Positions 43,249 through 54,657 are shown, numbered from the stretch's first letter. The stretch is DNA of 64,000 nt from Tilletia caries (GCA_032718865.1 JALUTQ010000045.1:1736001-1800000); one strand, 5' to 3'. Numbers and translations: made by a program. The notes: a model not told the origin generated them from the sequence alone.

Positions 43249-44967
43249 ATGGCACCGACAGCCACGGCGGCATCGACATCGACATCGACATCGACATCGA
43301 CATCGCCCGCCTCGATGGACGGCAGCAGCATCGCGGGCCCGTCCTCGCGCGCGACGCCGTCCGTGTCACCCTCGTCCGCTGCGATCCTGGCTGCTGCCAA
43401 ACAGCGTCGCATGCTCCTTCGCGCGGCCGAGGATCCTTCCCTCCTCGACGAGTTCGGTCCCTTGGGCGCCCCCAGTCCGTCCAAAGATGCGAGGGGCTGC
43501 CGCCGCAGAGTCGTCTCCGATACCGCACGACTCTCCCTCGGAGACCCGCTGCCCTCGCTCCAGCTGAACAGCGGCGACGGAACCCAGCCAGACCTGTTCA
43601 CCCAGTCTCGATTTCAGGACTACTACTCCAACATCGGTGCGGACGACTCGGCCAACAAGAACAGCTACAACAACAACACAGCAGCACGCGCCGAGCCTTC
43701 TCAGCATACGTGGCGTGCGGACGACAAGAGGCATCAGCCTTCCCAAGCATTGAGACACCCCCGCCAGGACCCTCAGAAAGGATACAACAGACAGATGGGC
43801 ACAGCATCCTCTCCTTCCCTCCGCAGGAACGCCCAGAACAGCTCGTCTCTGGCACCATCGTCCTCACAAGGTTCAGACAAGTCCTCTCTTCTGCCCGACC
43901 CGTCTTCCTCGTCTGGTCCGTACCTTCATGCTCCGAACTTCGTCGTCATCTCCTCATCATCATCCTCAGAACAAAGTTCGGATACGAGCTCACCCGCCCT
44001 CGCACAATCATCGACGTTCCAATTGCGGGCCCCTCAGCAGTCGGTGCCCGGCAGTCGATCCGTCTCCGAGCCCTATGTGACTCACGACTTTGACGAGATG
44101 CTACCGCCTGCGATCGCGCGCAGATTAGAGCAGCAGCGGCTCATGGCCCTCGATCCCCGTCTAAGTCGGGTCGAAGGATTGATCGATACATGGGATCGGA
44201 ACGGCCTGCCGTTGTCCACTAGAGATCTATGGCAGCAGCAACAGCGGGAGAAGGAGGAAGCGGCCCGGAAACAGAAGGAGCAGGAGAAGGCGAGGGAAGA
44301 GCAGGAGAGAGCGGAGGCGGAGGCAGAGGCGGAGGAGCGACAAGGGAGAAGACCATCCGCTGTCGAAGGCCAGGCGCAAGCGGAGACGGACAGTCGGGCC
44401 GCCCAGATGCGAAGACAGCGCATCCTGGCACAACGCGCACTCCAGCAGCAAAAACAGTACGGGCAAGAGGACGACAGTCGGGATCTGGCCGCTCCTGCTG
44501 GCGGCGAGAATGGCGAGGCGCATGGGGAGTGGGCGGACGAACGCGGGCATCAGCAGGAGCTGCAGGTGCAACAGCACCAGGAACAGCAGCAGCAACAGCA
44601 ACAGTACCACCAAGCGCAACAGCACCAACAACAACAACAACAAGCGCAAGAACGGCATGCAATGCAACCTCTCGATCCCAATGTCAGGCAACAACCATAC
44701 ATGCCTGCTGCCAGTGTCGGCGCGAATGGCGACGCCCGCGGAGACTGGGGAAACGGACGCGGGCATCAGCACCAACAACATGCGCCAGAACAACATGCGA
44801 TGCAGCCCCTCGATGCCAATTGGAGACGGCAGCCATCGGCTGTGCCGACGATGGGAAGCGAGGTGTACGATACGCAGAAGACGCTCGAGTCGACGGGCCC
44901 GGGATCGAAGATTAAGAGGAGGAAGGAGGATAAGGTGGAGAGCGGGTGCGGGTGCGTGGTCATGTAG
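43249..44967 (+). CDS. Low-complexity protein with C-terminal CaaX prenylation motif
   Basis: A single uninterrupted exon of 572 aa from the ATG at 43249. It opens with MAPTATA and a (Ser-Thr) run encoded by a CGACAT hexamer repeat, followed by Ser-rich disorder, then the one ordered block (HDFDEMLPPAIARRLEQQRL to LIDTWDRNGLPLST, about residues 280-330), a Glu/Gln/Lys/Arg coiled coil, and Gln-rich tracts. The tail is lysine-rich (KIKRRKEDK) and ends GCGCVVM. CVVM is a good farnesylation signal, and the basic stretch plus an extra Cys suggests membrane anchoring. Its family is not recognised. It has no frame damage and looks like a resident gene rather than a mobile element. Confidence 0.72.
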   Translation: MAPTATAASTSTSTSTSTSPASMDGSSIAGPSSRATPSVSPSSAAILAAAKQRRMLLRAAEDPSLLDEFGPLGAPSPSKDARGCRRRVVSDTARLSLGDPLPSLQLNSGDGTQPDLFTQSRFQDYYSNIGADDSANKNSYNNNTAARAEPSQHTWRADDKRHQPSQALRHPRQDPQKGYNRQMGTASSPSLRRNAQNSSSLAPSSSQGSDKSSLLPDPSSSSGPYLHAPNFVVISSSSSSEQSSDTSSPALAQSSTFQLRAPQQSVPGSRSVSEPYVTHDFDEMLPPAIARRLEQQRLMALDPRLSRVEGLIDTWDRNGLPLSTRDLWQQQQREKEEAARKQKEQEKAREEQERAEAEAEAEERQGRRPSAVEGQAQAETDSRAAQMRRQRILAQRALQQQKQYGQEDDSRDLAAPAGGENGEAHGEWADERGHQQELQVQQHQEQQQQQQQYHQAQQHQQQQQQAQERHAMQPLDPNVRQQPYMPAASVGANGDARGDWGNGRGHQHQQHAPEQHAMQPLDANWRRQPSAVPTMGSEVYDTQKTLESTGPGSKIKRRKEDKVESGCGCVVM

Positions 44968-47809
44968 ACCTTGGAGGGCTCGTACTCAACATCTTCCGCC
45001 TATGGAAGCCTCCCCGCTTCGGTCGGGCCTTCGACTCATCCAGGTCGTACCTTCGAATCCGGACCGTCGAGTCGAGTCGCATCGGACCTTTCCACTTGCC
45101 AACCAGCGTTCTTTCTTTTCGAGTTCACTATCCTTTCCACCCCTCCGACCTCGTCGCCGCTCTTTCATCTCGAGAAGTCTTGCTCTGTCACACTTGCGAT
45201 ACCAGATCCCCTCAATAAACCCCATCGAACAATGCCTCGAACTTACCGCACCCCCGAAATCCCTTCGAATCGGCCCTTCATACCAGGACGGCCACCCGAC
45301 GCTCTCTCCACCACCCTCCCCCTGTTTATCTATATCCTAATCAACCCCGCCCACGGTCAAAAATCGGAACACGGTGGAGTGGTGCGAAATCCGGGACTTC
45401 CATTACTTCTTATCCTCCGACACTGCCTGCGCATGCATAAACCCTCCCTTCGTTCATTTAACCTGGTACCAAGGGTTTATGGTCACCCTCCCTTTTCCCG
45501 TCTGCGGCGAGTTCGATACGGTTCCCTCTCTCAGTTGGACCCATCTCTGCGCAACTATCCGGTCATATAGCCTCAACCTCCCCTCCATTCCCATTGACTC
45601 CCCCGCCCCCATCCGTTCTTCTCTCTGTTTTACTTGCATTCCCCAATCTCACTCTTTACAACTCTGTGCATGCCTCTCCATTTTTCCTTCCTTTGCTTAG
45701 ATACACGCTCGTTCGTACTACTTGTTGTCTTGCAAGGATCTGTGTCCCCCCTACATCCCTCCCTCCCCTTGACATCTGACACGTGTACTCTCAGACCTCT
45801 GTTCACAGGACTGGCTGGCTTGAGAATGGTTATGCTGACATTTCGTTCACCTCGATCTTTTTCCCCCTCTTGACCTTCGTTTTTCGTAGCCCCCGCAGCG
45901 CGACGATCGTCTAACCGGCACCAGCCCGGGAATGCGTTCGGTGTCGGGAGGCGAAGGAAATCTAGCCAGATGGGCGGGTGTGGACGCATGGACGCACGAG
46001 GGTCGAGGGCTTCGCGTTGTCAGGGGTTGGTCCATGGCTTCGGGCGTAATAACGAGGGTCGAGGCCTTTCGCGTTGTGGGGGATCGGTCCTTGGCCTTGG
46101 CTTTGGTCTGGGCTTGACGCCGAAGAGAGGGCCGTGCGATGATGATAATGTGGTCGATGCGGCGCGCTGAACGCTGTCTTTTCTGCAGCTTACCTCTTGT
46201 CCTTGTCCGTCTCATCCTTTCCGCTCTATCCATCACACTTCGCTCTCCCTCCCTCCCTCCCTCCCTCCCTCCCTCTCACCTTCGTGCGCTCCGCTCTTCT
46301 CCTCCTTAGAGACAGTCCACCTAGACGCTATGCGTTGCGAAGCCGACGAAAAGCGAAGGGGAGGGACCAATCGACTCCGATGGCCTCCTGTACTCGATGG
46401 GGGCGCGAGAGAGGCCCCTGACTGGGAGACAGCAAGACGGTCGACGGACATCACCGATGCGCATCCCTATTGCGGGCTTGATCTCCAAGAGGGCGAGTGT
46501 GTAGGACGCTGCGGCGATGGATCGAACACGACGAGCGAGCGAGCGAGCGAGCGACCGACCGACCGACCGACCGACCGAATCCAGCTTTTGGAGTATTTCC
46601 GTGCTCGATGGAATCGACGGGGATCACCTCGGCGGATCTCTCTTGCAGGCCTGATCTCAACGAAGGTGAATGTGTAGGGAAGCTGCGGCGATGGGGCGGA
46701 CACAACGAGCCAGCGATCAAATCGAGCTCTTGGAGTATTTCCGTGCTCGATGGAATCGACGGGGATCACCCTAGGCGCGTCCCTTTGGGCGGACCTAAGC
46801 TCGAGGACAGAATGAGGCTGCAGCAATGGGCGAACATCGACGGGCCGATCGACTTGAGCGTTTCGATGGTTTCCGGGCTCGATGGCAGGTCATGATCGAG
46901 GCCCGCACGAATTGGATGATCGCGTCCGTCCGCGTACGGCGAGCGCTGGGTACTTGGATCCCCCCCCCAAGGGATAGGCCATGATGGAAGCCGGTCAGCA
47001 AGCGGAGTATCCGTCCGCGTACTGCGACCGTTATGGAAGAGATCACCCCAAGGGAGATTTGGGATGGTGGCTCGCACACCTGCAACAGCGACAGCGACCG
47101 ACGAGCCGATGGGAGGGTGAATCGAACGGACCGGGGTGGACTTTCGGGAAGCAACTCGGAGCGAGGGAATCCATATACGTTCGGCACAGGCCGCAGTCCT
47201 GAGCCCTGCAGCAAGGACGGATCGAGAGACACCGGATGGACTCACCCCCAAGCGCGTCCATTTGCTCGTTGGTGGCTTTGAGGGCAAGACGGGGGGGGTG
47301 CAGAGTCTCAAACGCGCCGCTTGGACCTTCGACTGGGGGCGGAGTTGGGCCAGCTTGCTTTCCGATCAGAGTGCTCGACCCGACCCGACCCGACAAAGCG
47401 ATGAATGATGATGGTGCAAGGGCAGGGACTGGGACTGAGTTGGTCGGGTCCTTCGAAGCCTCAAGGCAAGGGATGTATAGGACGGCGTCTGGACTGCGTC
47501 GGGAGTCGTCATGTTGCGGCTGTTGGTGAGTGCTAGATGAGGCTTATGTACCCGGGGTCCTTCCTCTTCCTCTTCCTGTTACATATGTATGGGACGACAG
47601 CGATGGCGAGGACTGACTGCAAACGCTGGCGGGGCATGGATCCCAGACCCTGTAGCACAGAACTGAGTGGGATTCATGATTCATTCATTCATTCGTTCGA
47701 CCAGGCCGGGTCGGAGTCAAGTGAGTAAGGTCATGGTGAAGTGATCGATCGATCGGTTGGAATGGGATCAGTCAGTGTGTGCGTGCCAGCGAGTCAGGAG
47801 GTGTTCCGT
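44968..47809. other. Long intergenic region with simple and tandem repeats
   Basis: No supported gene is seen on either strand. Simple repeats occur at about 46245-46276 (CCCT units) and 46538-46579 (GAGC then GACC units). A 28-bp block around 47680-47760 repeats ATTC and GATC units. The longest minus-strand frames here show no domain. Confidence 0.4.
46440..46830. repeat. Tandem repeat of about 142-174 bp, about three copies
   Basis: The block TGGAGTATTTCCGTGCTCGA, continuing to GGAATCGACGGGGATCACC, occurs at about 46588 and again at about 46730 (period 142 bp). The neighbouring GTGTAGG-GCTGCGGCGATGG block occurs at about 46498 and about 46671. Copies have diverged and one is expanded by the tetranucleotide repeat. 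Confidence 0.7.
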
Positions 47810-47818
47810 GTTCGTTGG
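47810..47818 (+). repeat. 9-bp target duplication of the DUF6589-RecQ transposon (left copy)
   Basis: GTTCGTTGG directly precedes the left TIR and is repeated without a mismatch at 54658-54666. Confidence 0.92.
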
Positions 47819-47990
47819 TAGTCTCATAGTTCAGACTATCGTTACGGTCGAGTGTGCGTGAGCTGTGTGTGAACGCGTGATCTTGTTGTGTGGTGATCAC
47901 GCGTCACAGTGTGTCACGTGGCAGCAAAAGCAAACGCCGGAAGCTGCCAGTGACAGCACACTGCACTGACCGTAAGGTAGTCTGATCCCA
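47819..47990 (+). repeat. Left TIR of the DUF6589-RecQ transposon
   Basis: It contains, in order, AGTCTCATAGTTCAGAC, CGTTACGG, TGTGTGGTGATCAC, TGTGTCACGTGGCAGC, AAAAGCAAACGCCGGAAGC and AGTCTGATCCCA. Each block recurs inverted at 54513-54657. The palindromes TGATCA and CACGTG occur inside it. Confidence 0.9.
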
Positions 47991-48029
47991 ACCCTCAATG
48001 GAATCGACACTTTTCACCACCACGACCCA

Positions 48030-51000
48030 ATGTCCCAAGCAAGTCACACAGGTCAACGCGCTGGGTTCCAAAACCCTCCCTCCCCAAGTTTCGAGCCGAT
48101 CCGATCACAGGATGGCGAGATATGGACTTTTGACTCCAGGTGAGTAGTAGCCTGTAGCTGAGACCTAGGTGAGCATGGCTTGACCGCTGAGCAGCCTTTG
48201 ATCCTCAACAGAGACGTAGGTAGCGGCACTGAGAGCAGCAGCAGTAGCAGCTCAAGTGAATGCCACCAAGCCCAGGACGGCAATTGGCTCGATTCGGACG
48301 AGGAGATGGCCGACGATCCCGACCAGCTTTCCTCGCGGCGTCGACTACAGAATCCCGACATCAAACACTTCTTCAAGTACCTAGACGACAGGAACATCAG
48401 CTGCGGAACGCTCATCCGGAACCTGTTCGACGTGGACGCATCAAGATATTTCCCTGAGGTTCGGAATCTGCTGCAAGTACACGTCAAGCCCTTCTTCCAC
48501 TCTCAGTCAGCCTACGCGTTCGTCGCCGCGTCCGAAGGCGCAAAGAAGGTCGCGCTGGGGTCTGTTGTCGACGAGATCAAGCGCGAAGGGAAGCGCGCGG
48601 CCCGGATGCCCGAGATTCGCCGACCTCCGTCAATGGATCGAGCAGAGGACATCAGGACGTACCGATTCGCCGACGCCATGGACGACATCGCTCGCACCAT
48701 GCCCTTCACGAAAGCCGTCATCGCCGCCATTGCGACGTCAAGCGAGGACGAGGAAGAAGCACCGAGCGCAGACCTCGTAGCTGTCGCGCAGTCCTTGGCC
48801 GACCTACCTAGGTCTTCCACTCCGCCGCCGGTCGAGCGCAAGGCGGACGTCGACATTTCTGCAACAGCACTGGATCAGATGCGCGAAGCGTGGGAGGATG
48901 TGGAGGATCTCGAAGAGGATTCCAACCAGAATGCGGAGGACGGTCGGGACGATCTCTCACAACAGGAGCCCGATAAACCGAAAGCGGTGAAGGGAGCCAC
49001 AGTCTTGCGGCGAGGCAGTCGATCTCCGAACATAGTGAGTCCTACTCTCTTTCCTCCTGTCGAAACGCTTCAACTGTGGCTGATACTCATGCTTACGCTC
49101 ACGTTCTGATCGGCTATCTAAGATCTGCACTGCTGCCACCCTCTCGCTCTTGTTCTCCAGACACCAACGAAATTCACGATTCGCTCTCACCCTCAGCCTT
49201 TTTCTTTTTGCATCGCGAACTCCACGACGGGTGATCGAAGTCCTGAGTCGACTGGGCATGTGTGTGTCATACATGACAGTCCTCCGAATAGTCAACGATC
49301 TGTCACGAAAAGCACAGAAGCAGGCACGGTCGGCGCTCCTCGACAAAACAAAAATCCACGTCTTTGGATACGACAACATTAACTGGCAGCAAAAGGTCAA
49401 CAACGTCGGCACCGGCCACACCACGTCGATGAAGGCAGCGACTCACGGCACGATCTACGAGGTGGATCCATCGACCAAGCTTCACGAAGGTCCGATTCAC
49501 CCGGTCTGTCATCCTCAAGTCTTCAAAGACTTGTTCGGCGAGGACATGCCGCATCCAACCACAACTCCGACAAGTCTGGTGGCTCCCGAGGATCCTGCCC
49601 TCATGCTCAAACTGCGAAGGAAGAGGGATCAGATGCGCAAGCAAGCACTGCCCGCCCAGCTTCAGCCCGCCGACATCTTGCTCGGAGACGAAGACGACGA
49701 GCACATTGTGCTAGCAATCCTCAGTCACGTCCGGAAGGAGTTTCTGCAGCGGCACTCCTCGATCAAATTCGACCCAGAGAAACAGCCCATTCCTGAGCCC
49801 CCACAGGTGTGGCCGCAGATGCTCCGCAAGACCAAGGTGATCCCCTTACCAGTACTCGACGTCGACGAGGGCACGACGAAAGGGAACCTTGAGGTTTTCA
49901 AGCAGTACTTCCGGTTCCAACTCCAAATTCCCGACTCGTTCTGGCGAGAGAACGTGTTGTTCACCTCCGCAGATGTCTACTCCGTCGAGAAGCTCAAGAC
50001 GGGGCAAAAAGGTCGGCAACTAGACCGCTCATCGCAAGAATTCGACCGCTTCTCTGCACAGCATCCTCTCGCTGCTCCCTGGCATCTGATGGTAAGTGTG
50101 TCTGATCAGGCATCGTCATTCTTCATGCATTTTTGACCATGCTCTCTCCCTTCCAGTATGCATACATGCGCTGCCTCTTCTCGACATATGGAGGCTCGAA
50201 GGAGAACGCCAGTTTCATCAGCTTTCGACATCTTTCAGAACGAAATGGCTTCCGGCACCTGCTTTCCATCCCACACAACTTCCACGACGGTAATCGCTTC
50301 CTACACTTCTGGTTCTCTGCTGCGAGTGTATCTGTTGTCGCCAACGCTCTCCGCAAGCACCGGCAGCCTCCAGAAGAGAACGACGGCCAGCAAGACGAAC
50401 CTGCACCGGCGCGACGAGCAGGTACACAGCGTCCCGAGGAGGCTGTTTGTCCTTCGACAGGTCTTCAAGAATGCGAGCATCCAAAGGACGAGTTTGACGA
50501 CCTCGACTACGAAACATTCATGCGAATCAGCGAGGAGGCCGTACGGAATATGATTGGGACAGGATCTTCCGACATGGTGGACGAGCATGAGCATCAAGAC
50601 GGCTTTGCCTTGCAAAGCAGGTTGATGCTCCTCGACATTGGTCTGTTCATCGAGCTTCAGCACGCGATCAAGAACGGCGATCCAGGACGGGTGCTGGTGG
50701 TCATCAAGCAGCTGGTTCCACGATTCCAGGCATCTGGCCAACACAACTACGTCGCCGAACTGCTGGATATCCTTGTGACGATTCGCTACGAGCTACCTCC
50801 CCCTCTGCGTGCCGTCATGCTCTCAAGTTTCCTCGTCAATCCTAAGGGCAAGCCGGACACGTTCACTCCCATCGACCACGTTCAAGAAAACTTCGTCTTC
50901 GAGCTCAAGAACTCGTGGCCTGTGGGAGGAACAACGAAGTCACTCCAGTACAAGAGTGTTATCGGCTCGCTGCTGGAGGTCCTTTCGAACTTGAAGATGG

Positions 51001-51500
51001 GCTTCTGGAAGGACTTGGGTATCAGTGGCCAAAACCAAGAGCATTCGGACAAGAAGAGGAACGCTACCATCGACTCTCTCCGGATCGACTTCGATCGTTA
51101 TGCGGTCTTCGAATGGGATCAAGCGGGACGGAGCTGTGACACCTTCGAGGTACTGCGCGGCGATACTGTCAAGGAAAAGAAGGACCGACTGAGGAAGCAG
51201 GGCAGGCCAGTCGGACGGGTTCGGCAGCTGAAGAACGTGGCCTGCGACATGTTCAAGACCGGTATGCTCGCACTCGAAGGCAAGACAAGTGCCACCGGCA
51301 CGTTTCAGCGATGGGTCAGGCGTCGAGCAGCAGCGATGAACAAGGAGGGAGCTGCTTCCATCACGATTGACGATCAAGACGCTGTCGACATTCCTGACGA
51401 CGATGACGACGACGTTGTCGATGGAGAACCTTTCGGTATCAGCGTTGTATCGGGTAACGTCGACGAGTTCGAGGAGCTGGGAGATGACAATGGAATCTAG
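48030..51500 (+). CDS. DUF6589 protein, candidate DDE-type transposase
   Basis: Exons 48030-48139, 48212-49034, 49123-50091 and 50157-51500 are joined with matching phases, giving 1,081 aa. The N-terminal 300 residues are acidic and Ser-rich. From about aa 312 the sequence follows DUF6589 as I recall it: RRVIEVLSRLGMCVSYMTVL, then FGYDNINW (Asp about aa 395), APWHLMYAYMRC (about aa 630), FRHLLSIPHNF, IDHVQENFVFELKN (Asp and Glu about aa 874-877), and LGISGQNQEHS (His near aa 930). The Asp...His...Glu spacing suits an RNase H-like, DDE-type nuclease fold. The C-terminus is acidic. The gene starts about 40 bp inside the left TIR and shows no frame break. The transposase role is inference from context. 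Confidence 0.8.
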
Positions 51501-51519
51501 TGCATTCCAAATACGCAGA

Positions 51520-54262
51520 CTACTTCTTCTTGGTCTGGACGGTCCTCTGTTTCCTCGAAGTAGCTCGAGCATACAGTCCAGCCATCCACATCTCTGCCCA
51601 GGTCTCTCCTTCCTCCGGCTTTCGTTGCTCGAGCCATGCCTTGGATGGGCATACTTTGTTATCACCTGTAGAACCCCAAGGTGAGTATCATGAACGAGGT
51701 AGTGTGAAGGCACACAGCGCCATACTCACTTCGATGGCCTCTTTCTTCCACCGTACCAGCACCAGTTCTGCGGTTGATCTCCTTGCAGATCGTGCACTCG
51801 GAGACCTACGGCGGCAAAGGATTCTGATCAGATGGGCATTGTAGGAGAAGTCGCTGCTGCTGAAGGTATGTACTCACGGTTGTGTTGGATCCCGACGCTT
51901 CTGCCTGCTGAGCTTGCTGAACAGCTTGCTGCACGCGCAGTTGACGATCTCTCTCCGCACGCAGCATCCGCTCTGCTTCTCTCTTCTTGCGAATCTCCTC
52001 CGCCCTCTGCTGAGCCGCTCGCTGAACTTCTTCCCGCTCCTGCTCCCTCCTCTCCCGGTCTTCCCGCAGCAGATCCTCAACTACGACTTGGAGCTCCGGC
52101 AACACTTCCGACTTCAAGCGCATGTTGACGAACGAACTCAAACGTGAGTCGCCTTGCTCGATATTGTGGTCAATCGTCTTGAGGTTGCTGACGACGGATT
52201 CGATGGCTTGCATGCTCAGGAAGGCATCGATGCCCATTCTGCCTGCTCGGTTGGTTCCTTTCCATTTCGTTCGCCACTGCTCTGCCCGCCACTCCTCAAG
52301 GCGGACCTGCAAAGCCTTTTGAAGAGCCATTACTCCGGGGAGGGCGGGAATCACTGGAGGCGGTGGAGGCTTTCGTTCGTAGGGAAGGTCGGGCAAGGGT
52401 TCAGGATTGCAGGTTGTGCAGCAACGCAGCTTTCGATCATCAGGTACGTGACGACTGGAAGAGTATGGCTCGCTGTGCGTGGGTAACAGCTCTTTCTCCG
52501 GTTGCTGCAGATAATCGAGAACGAGCTGTCGGATGCATGCGGTACGGGCAAGCCCGTGAGCGGACAGTGCGAGGAGCTCGTCATCTACCATCTTGCGCGC
52601 CGCTGGCGCCTCCTTCTCGCCGGCTCGCATCACTGCTGCGTCTTTGGCCAAGGACGGAAGGTCGTCCAGGTGCTGAGGGGCGGGCGGATCTTGAATGGGG
52701 AGAAGCTGTCCGGTTGTCGCGAGGGCCTTCTTCGTTTCCGGATCGATATGCGTCGGTTCGACAAAGCAGATCTCTTCCGCCTCGTCCGCAAAGTCCCTAC
52801 CGGCTCGACCCGCACGCTGCCACCATGCCGAAACGCTGCCGAAAAGCTTGGGCTGGATCACCCTCTTGACCGGACGACAATCGGCGCCCATACCGAAGGC
52901 ATCGGTACAGATCGCGATTAGAGTCTTTCCCGTCAAGATTCGAGAATGAACCACTTCGAGGTGCTCTTCCGACATATCGGCGTGGTAGACATCAACGGCA
53001 TCGTCGAAACCGGCGCGCACACACCACTCGTTGATGACGCGGTGCATTGATGTAGCTAAGTCCTTGTTGTTGATATAGATCAACGTGACAGGGAACTGAC
53101 GCGTTCTTTCCTCTACAGATGCAGCTGAATCGACGCCGTGCCACAGTTCCGGCATGACGGATAGGATATCGAGGAAGGACGCGGCCGGATAGCGCATCGG
53201 CAAGATCCGCAAGAACAGGTTCGGTCGATCGGTGCCCACATCGATGACAGATGGATTACGCAGGTTGAGTGTCGATTGGCAGGCCTCCCGTGCTTCTGGT
53301 GTCAATGTTGCTGACATGATCAGGACAGGGACCGACAGGTGTCTGCGTACTTGTCCAAGCTGGAGGAACTTCGGACGGAAGTCGCGACCCCACTGGTCGA
53401 GCGTGTGTGCCTCGTCGAAGATGAATGCGACGGCTCGTTGACGGAAACGATCATTCCGCAAGACGATGTCGAGGAAATCGCCTTCAGTCGCGGTCTCGGC
53501 GGTCGTGAAGACGAGGCGATACTCGCCATCCCGGATGGATCGCAGGTGGGCTGGGCTCTTGTTGGTGCTGTCCGCGTAGGTTGCACGGTCCTTGAATCTG
53601 TTGAAGGAGGGAAGCATTTAGTGAGTTATGCGGCTCAAGATGATGTCAAGACTGAAGGGTTGGATCGCTAACCTTTCTGCCATCTCTGAGGTCAACGACT
53701 GCAGGGGCTCGATGATCACGATAACCCCGTCTGGGAGCAGGTGATCCAGATGCTCGAATGCTTGTCCTTTGCCGGTGGACGTCGGAGAAATGTAGATCGT
53801 ATCGCGGCCCATTCGCACGCTGTCGGCAACCACAATTTGACTGGGTTTCGGAGGATGGTGAAGATCTGATCGGGCGAGGATGGCGATAGTCTCTGGGCAC
53901 AGCTGTGGAGAGGGAGGATATCATAAAGGTTCATTGGGGAAAAAGAGGAAGAAGCAGGAAGAAGATGTCAGTACTGTTCAGAATAAATGAAGATAAGTTC
54001 AGCATCGTCTCCATTCTCATCAATGGTTTACCTTCGCTCGCTTCGCCCATCTAGTTTCTTCATTCCCGCCCTCGTCTGCGCGCATTCGTTTCCCGAGACT
54101 GCCTTTAGGAATGATTGCGCTGCCGCTATGTGAAGTCCTCGATTGTTGCGGTCGTTGCTGTGCCTGTAATGGCATACATGCGCTCGAATTGGCTCGAAAC
54201 GGGAATACATGAGCACCAAGAGTTGCTCGAGACCTGCAGCTATACATTACCGTGCTCGGCAT
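51520..54262 (-). CDS. RecQ-type DNA helicase with C-terminal zinc tail
   Basis: Exons 54262-54032, 53902-53673, 53597-51878, 51805-51730 and 51665-51520 are joined in phase, giving 800 aa. Exon 1 ends with a basic stretch (KRMRADEGG...RWAKRAK), a likely nuclear signal; the start is less certain. Motifs in order: YISPTSTGKGQ (Walker A, Lys at about aa 122), FIFDEAHTL (about aa 215), MSATLTPEA, CTDAFGMGADC and WQRAGRAGRD (about aa 420), the RecQ motif VI. Walker A has Gly where Ser/Thr normally follows Lys. A Cys pair (CCTTC), a long coiled coil, and a last C-x2-C...H...C unit (ECTICKE...GHRSDNKVC) follow. RecQ helicases unwind DNA; here it probably assists transposition or repair of the donor site. 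It converges on the DUF6589 gene. Confidence 0.83.
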
Positions 54263-54512
54263 CGTTCCTGTTGGTAGTAGTGGAGTATTTGAACTGTGTT
54301 GAGGAGGATAATGATGACGGGAAGGTCAAGGTCTGCGAACAGGTCAGCTAGCACTCTGAGAGGGTCAGCTTTCATCCACCATAACTCGACAACCACTGAT
54401 CAGAATGAGCTCAGACTTGGGCAGCATACGTTTGAGCACATGTATAATCTATTACTGGAGTTTGAGGTCATTCTAGATTGGTCGTTGCAATCTCTAATGG
54501 GCACCTTTGGAG

Positions 54513-54657
54513 TGGGATCAGACTGCCTACGCGGACATCCAAGTGTTGACACTGGCAGCTTCCGGCATTTGCTTTTGCTGCCACGTGACACATGAGTGAT
54601 CACCACACATGCTGGTGATCATCACATGTCCGCAACGGCTGTCTGAACATGAGACTA
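54513..54657 (-). repeat. Right TIR of the DUF6589-RecQ transposon
   Basis: The inverted match to 47819-47990 covers the same blocks, with small indels (for example TCA in place of GCGTCACAG) and substitutions. An internal hairpin TGATCACC...GGTGATCA lies at about 54597-54621. Confidence 0.9.

Larger units (their letters stand above)
47819..54657. mobile_element. DNA transposon carrying a DUF6589 gene and a RecQ helicase gene
   Basis: The 6,839-bp unit has outer ends TAGTCTCATAGTTCAGAC on the left and the matching complement on the right (one base shorter), long diverged inverted repeats of about 172 and 145 bp, and a perfect 9-bp duplication GTTCGTTGG. Two genes fill it, converging with 19 bp between their stop codons. 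Neither shows a frame break. The DUF6589 protein is the likely transposase and RecQ the accessory helicase. A 9-bp duplication is known in Mutator-like elements, but this protein does not look like a MULE transposase. I know of no described superfamily with this gene pair, though I cannot search. Confidence 0.88.

Noticed and set aside
47819..54657. Mutator-like element, because of the 9-bp duplication
   Set aside because: Duplication size fits, but neither protein shows a MULE transposase domain and the DUF6589 motifs differ; duplication length alone is not decisive.
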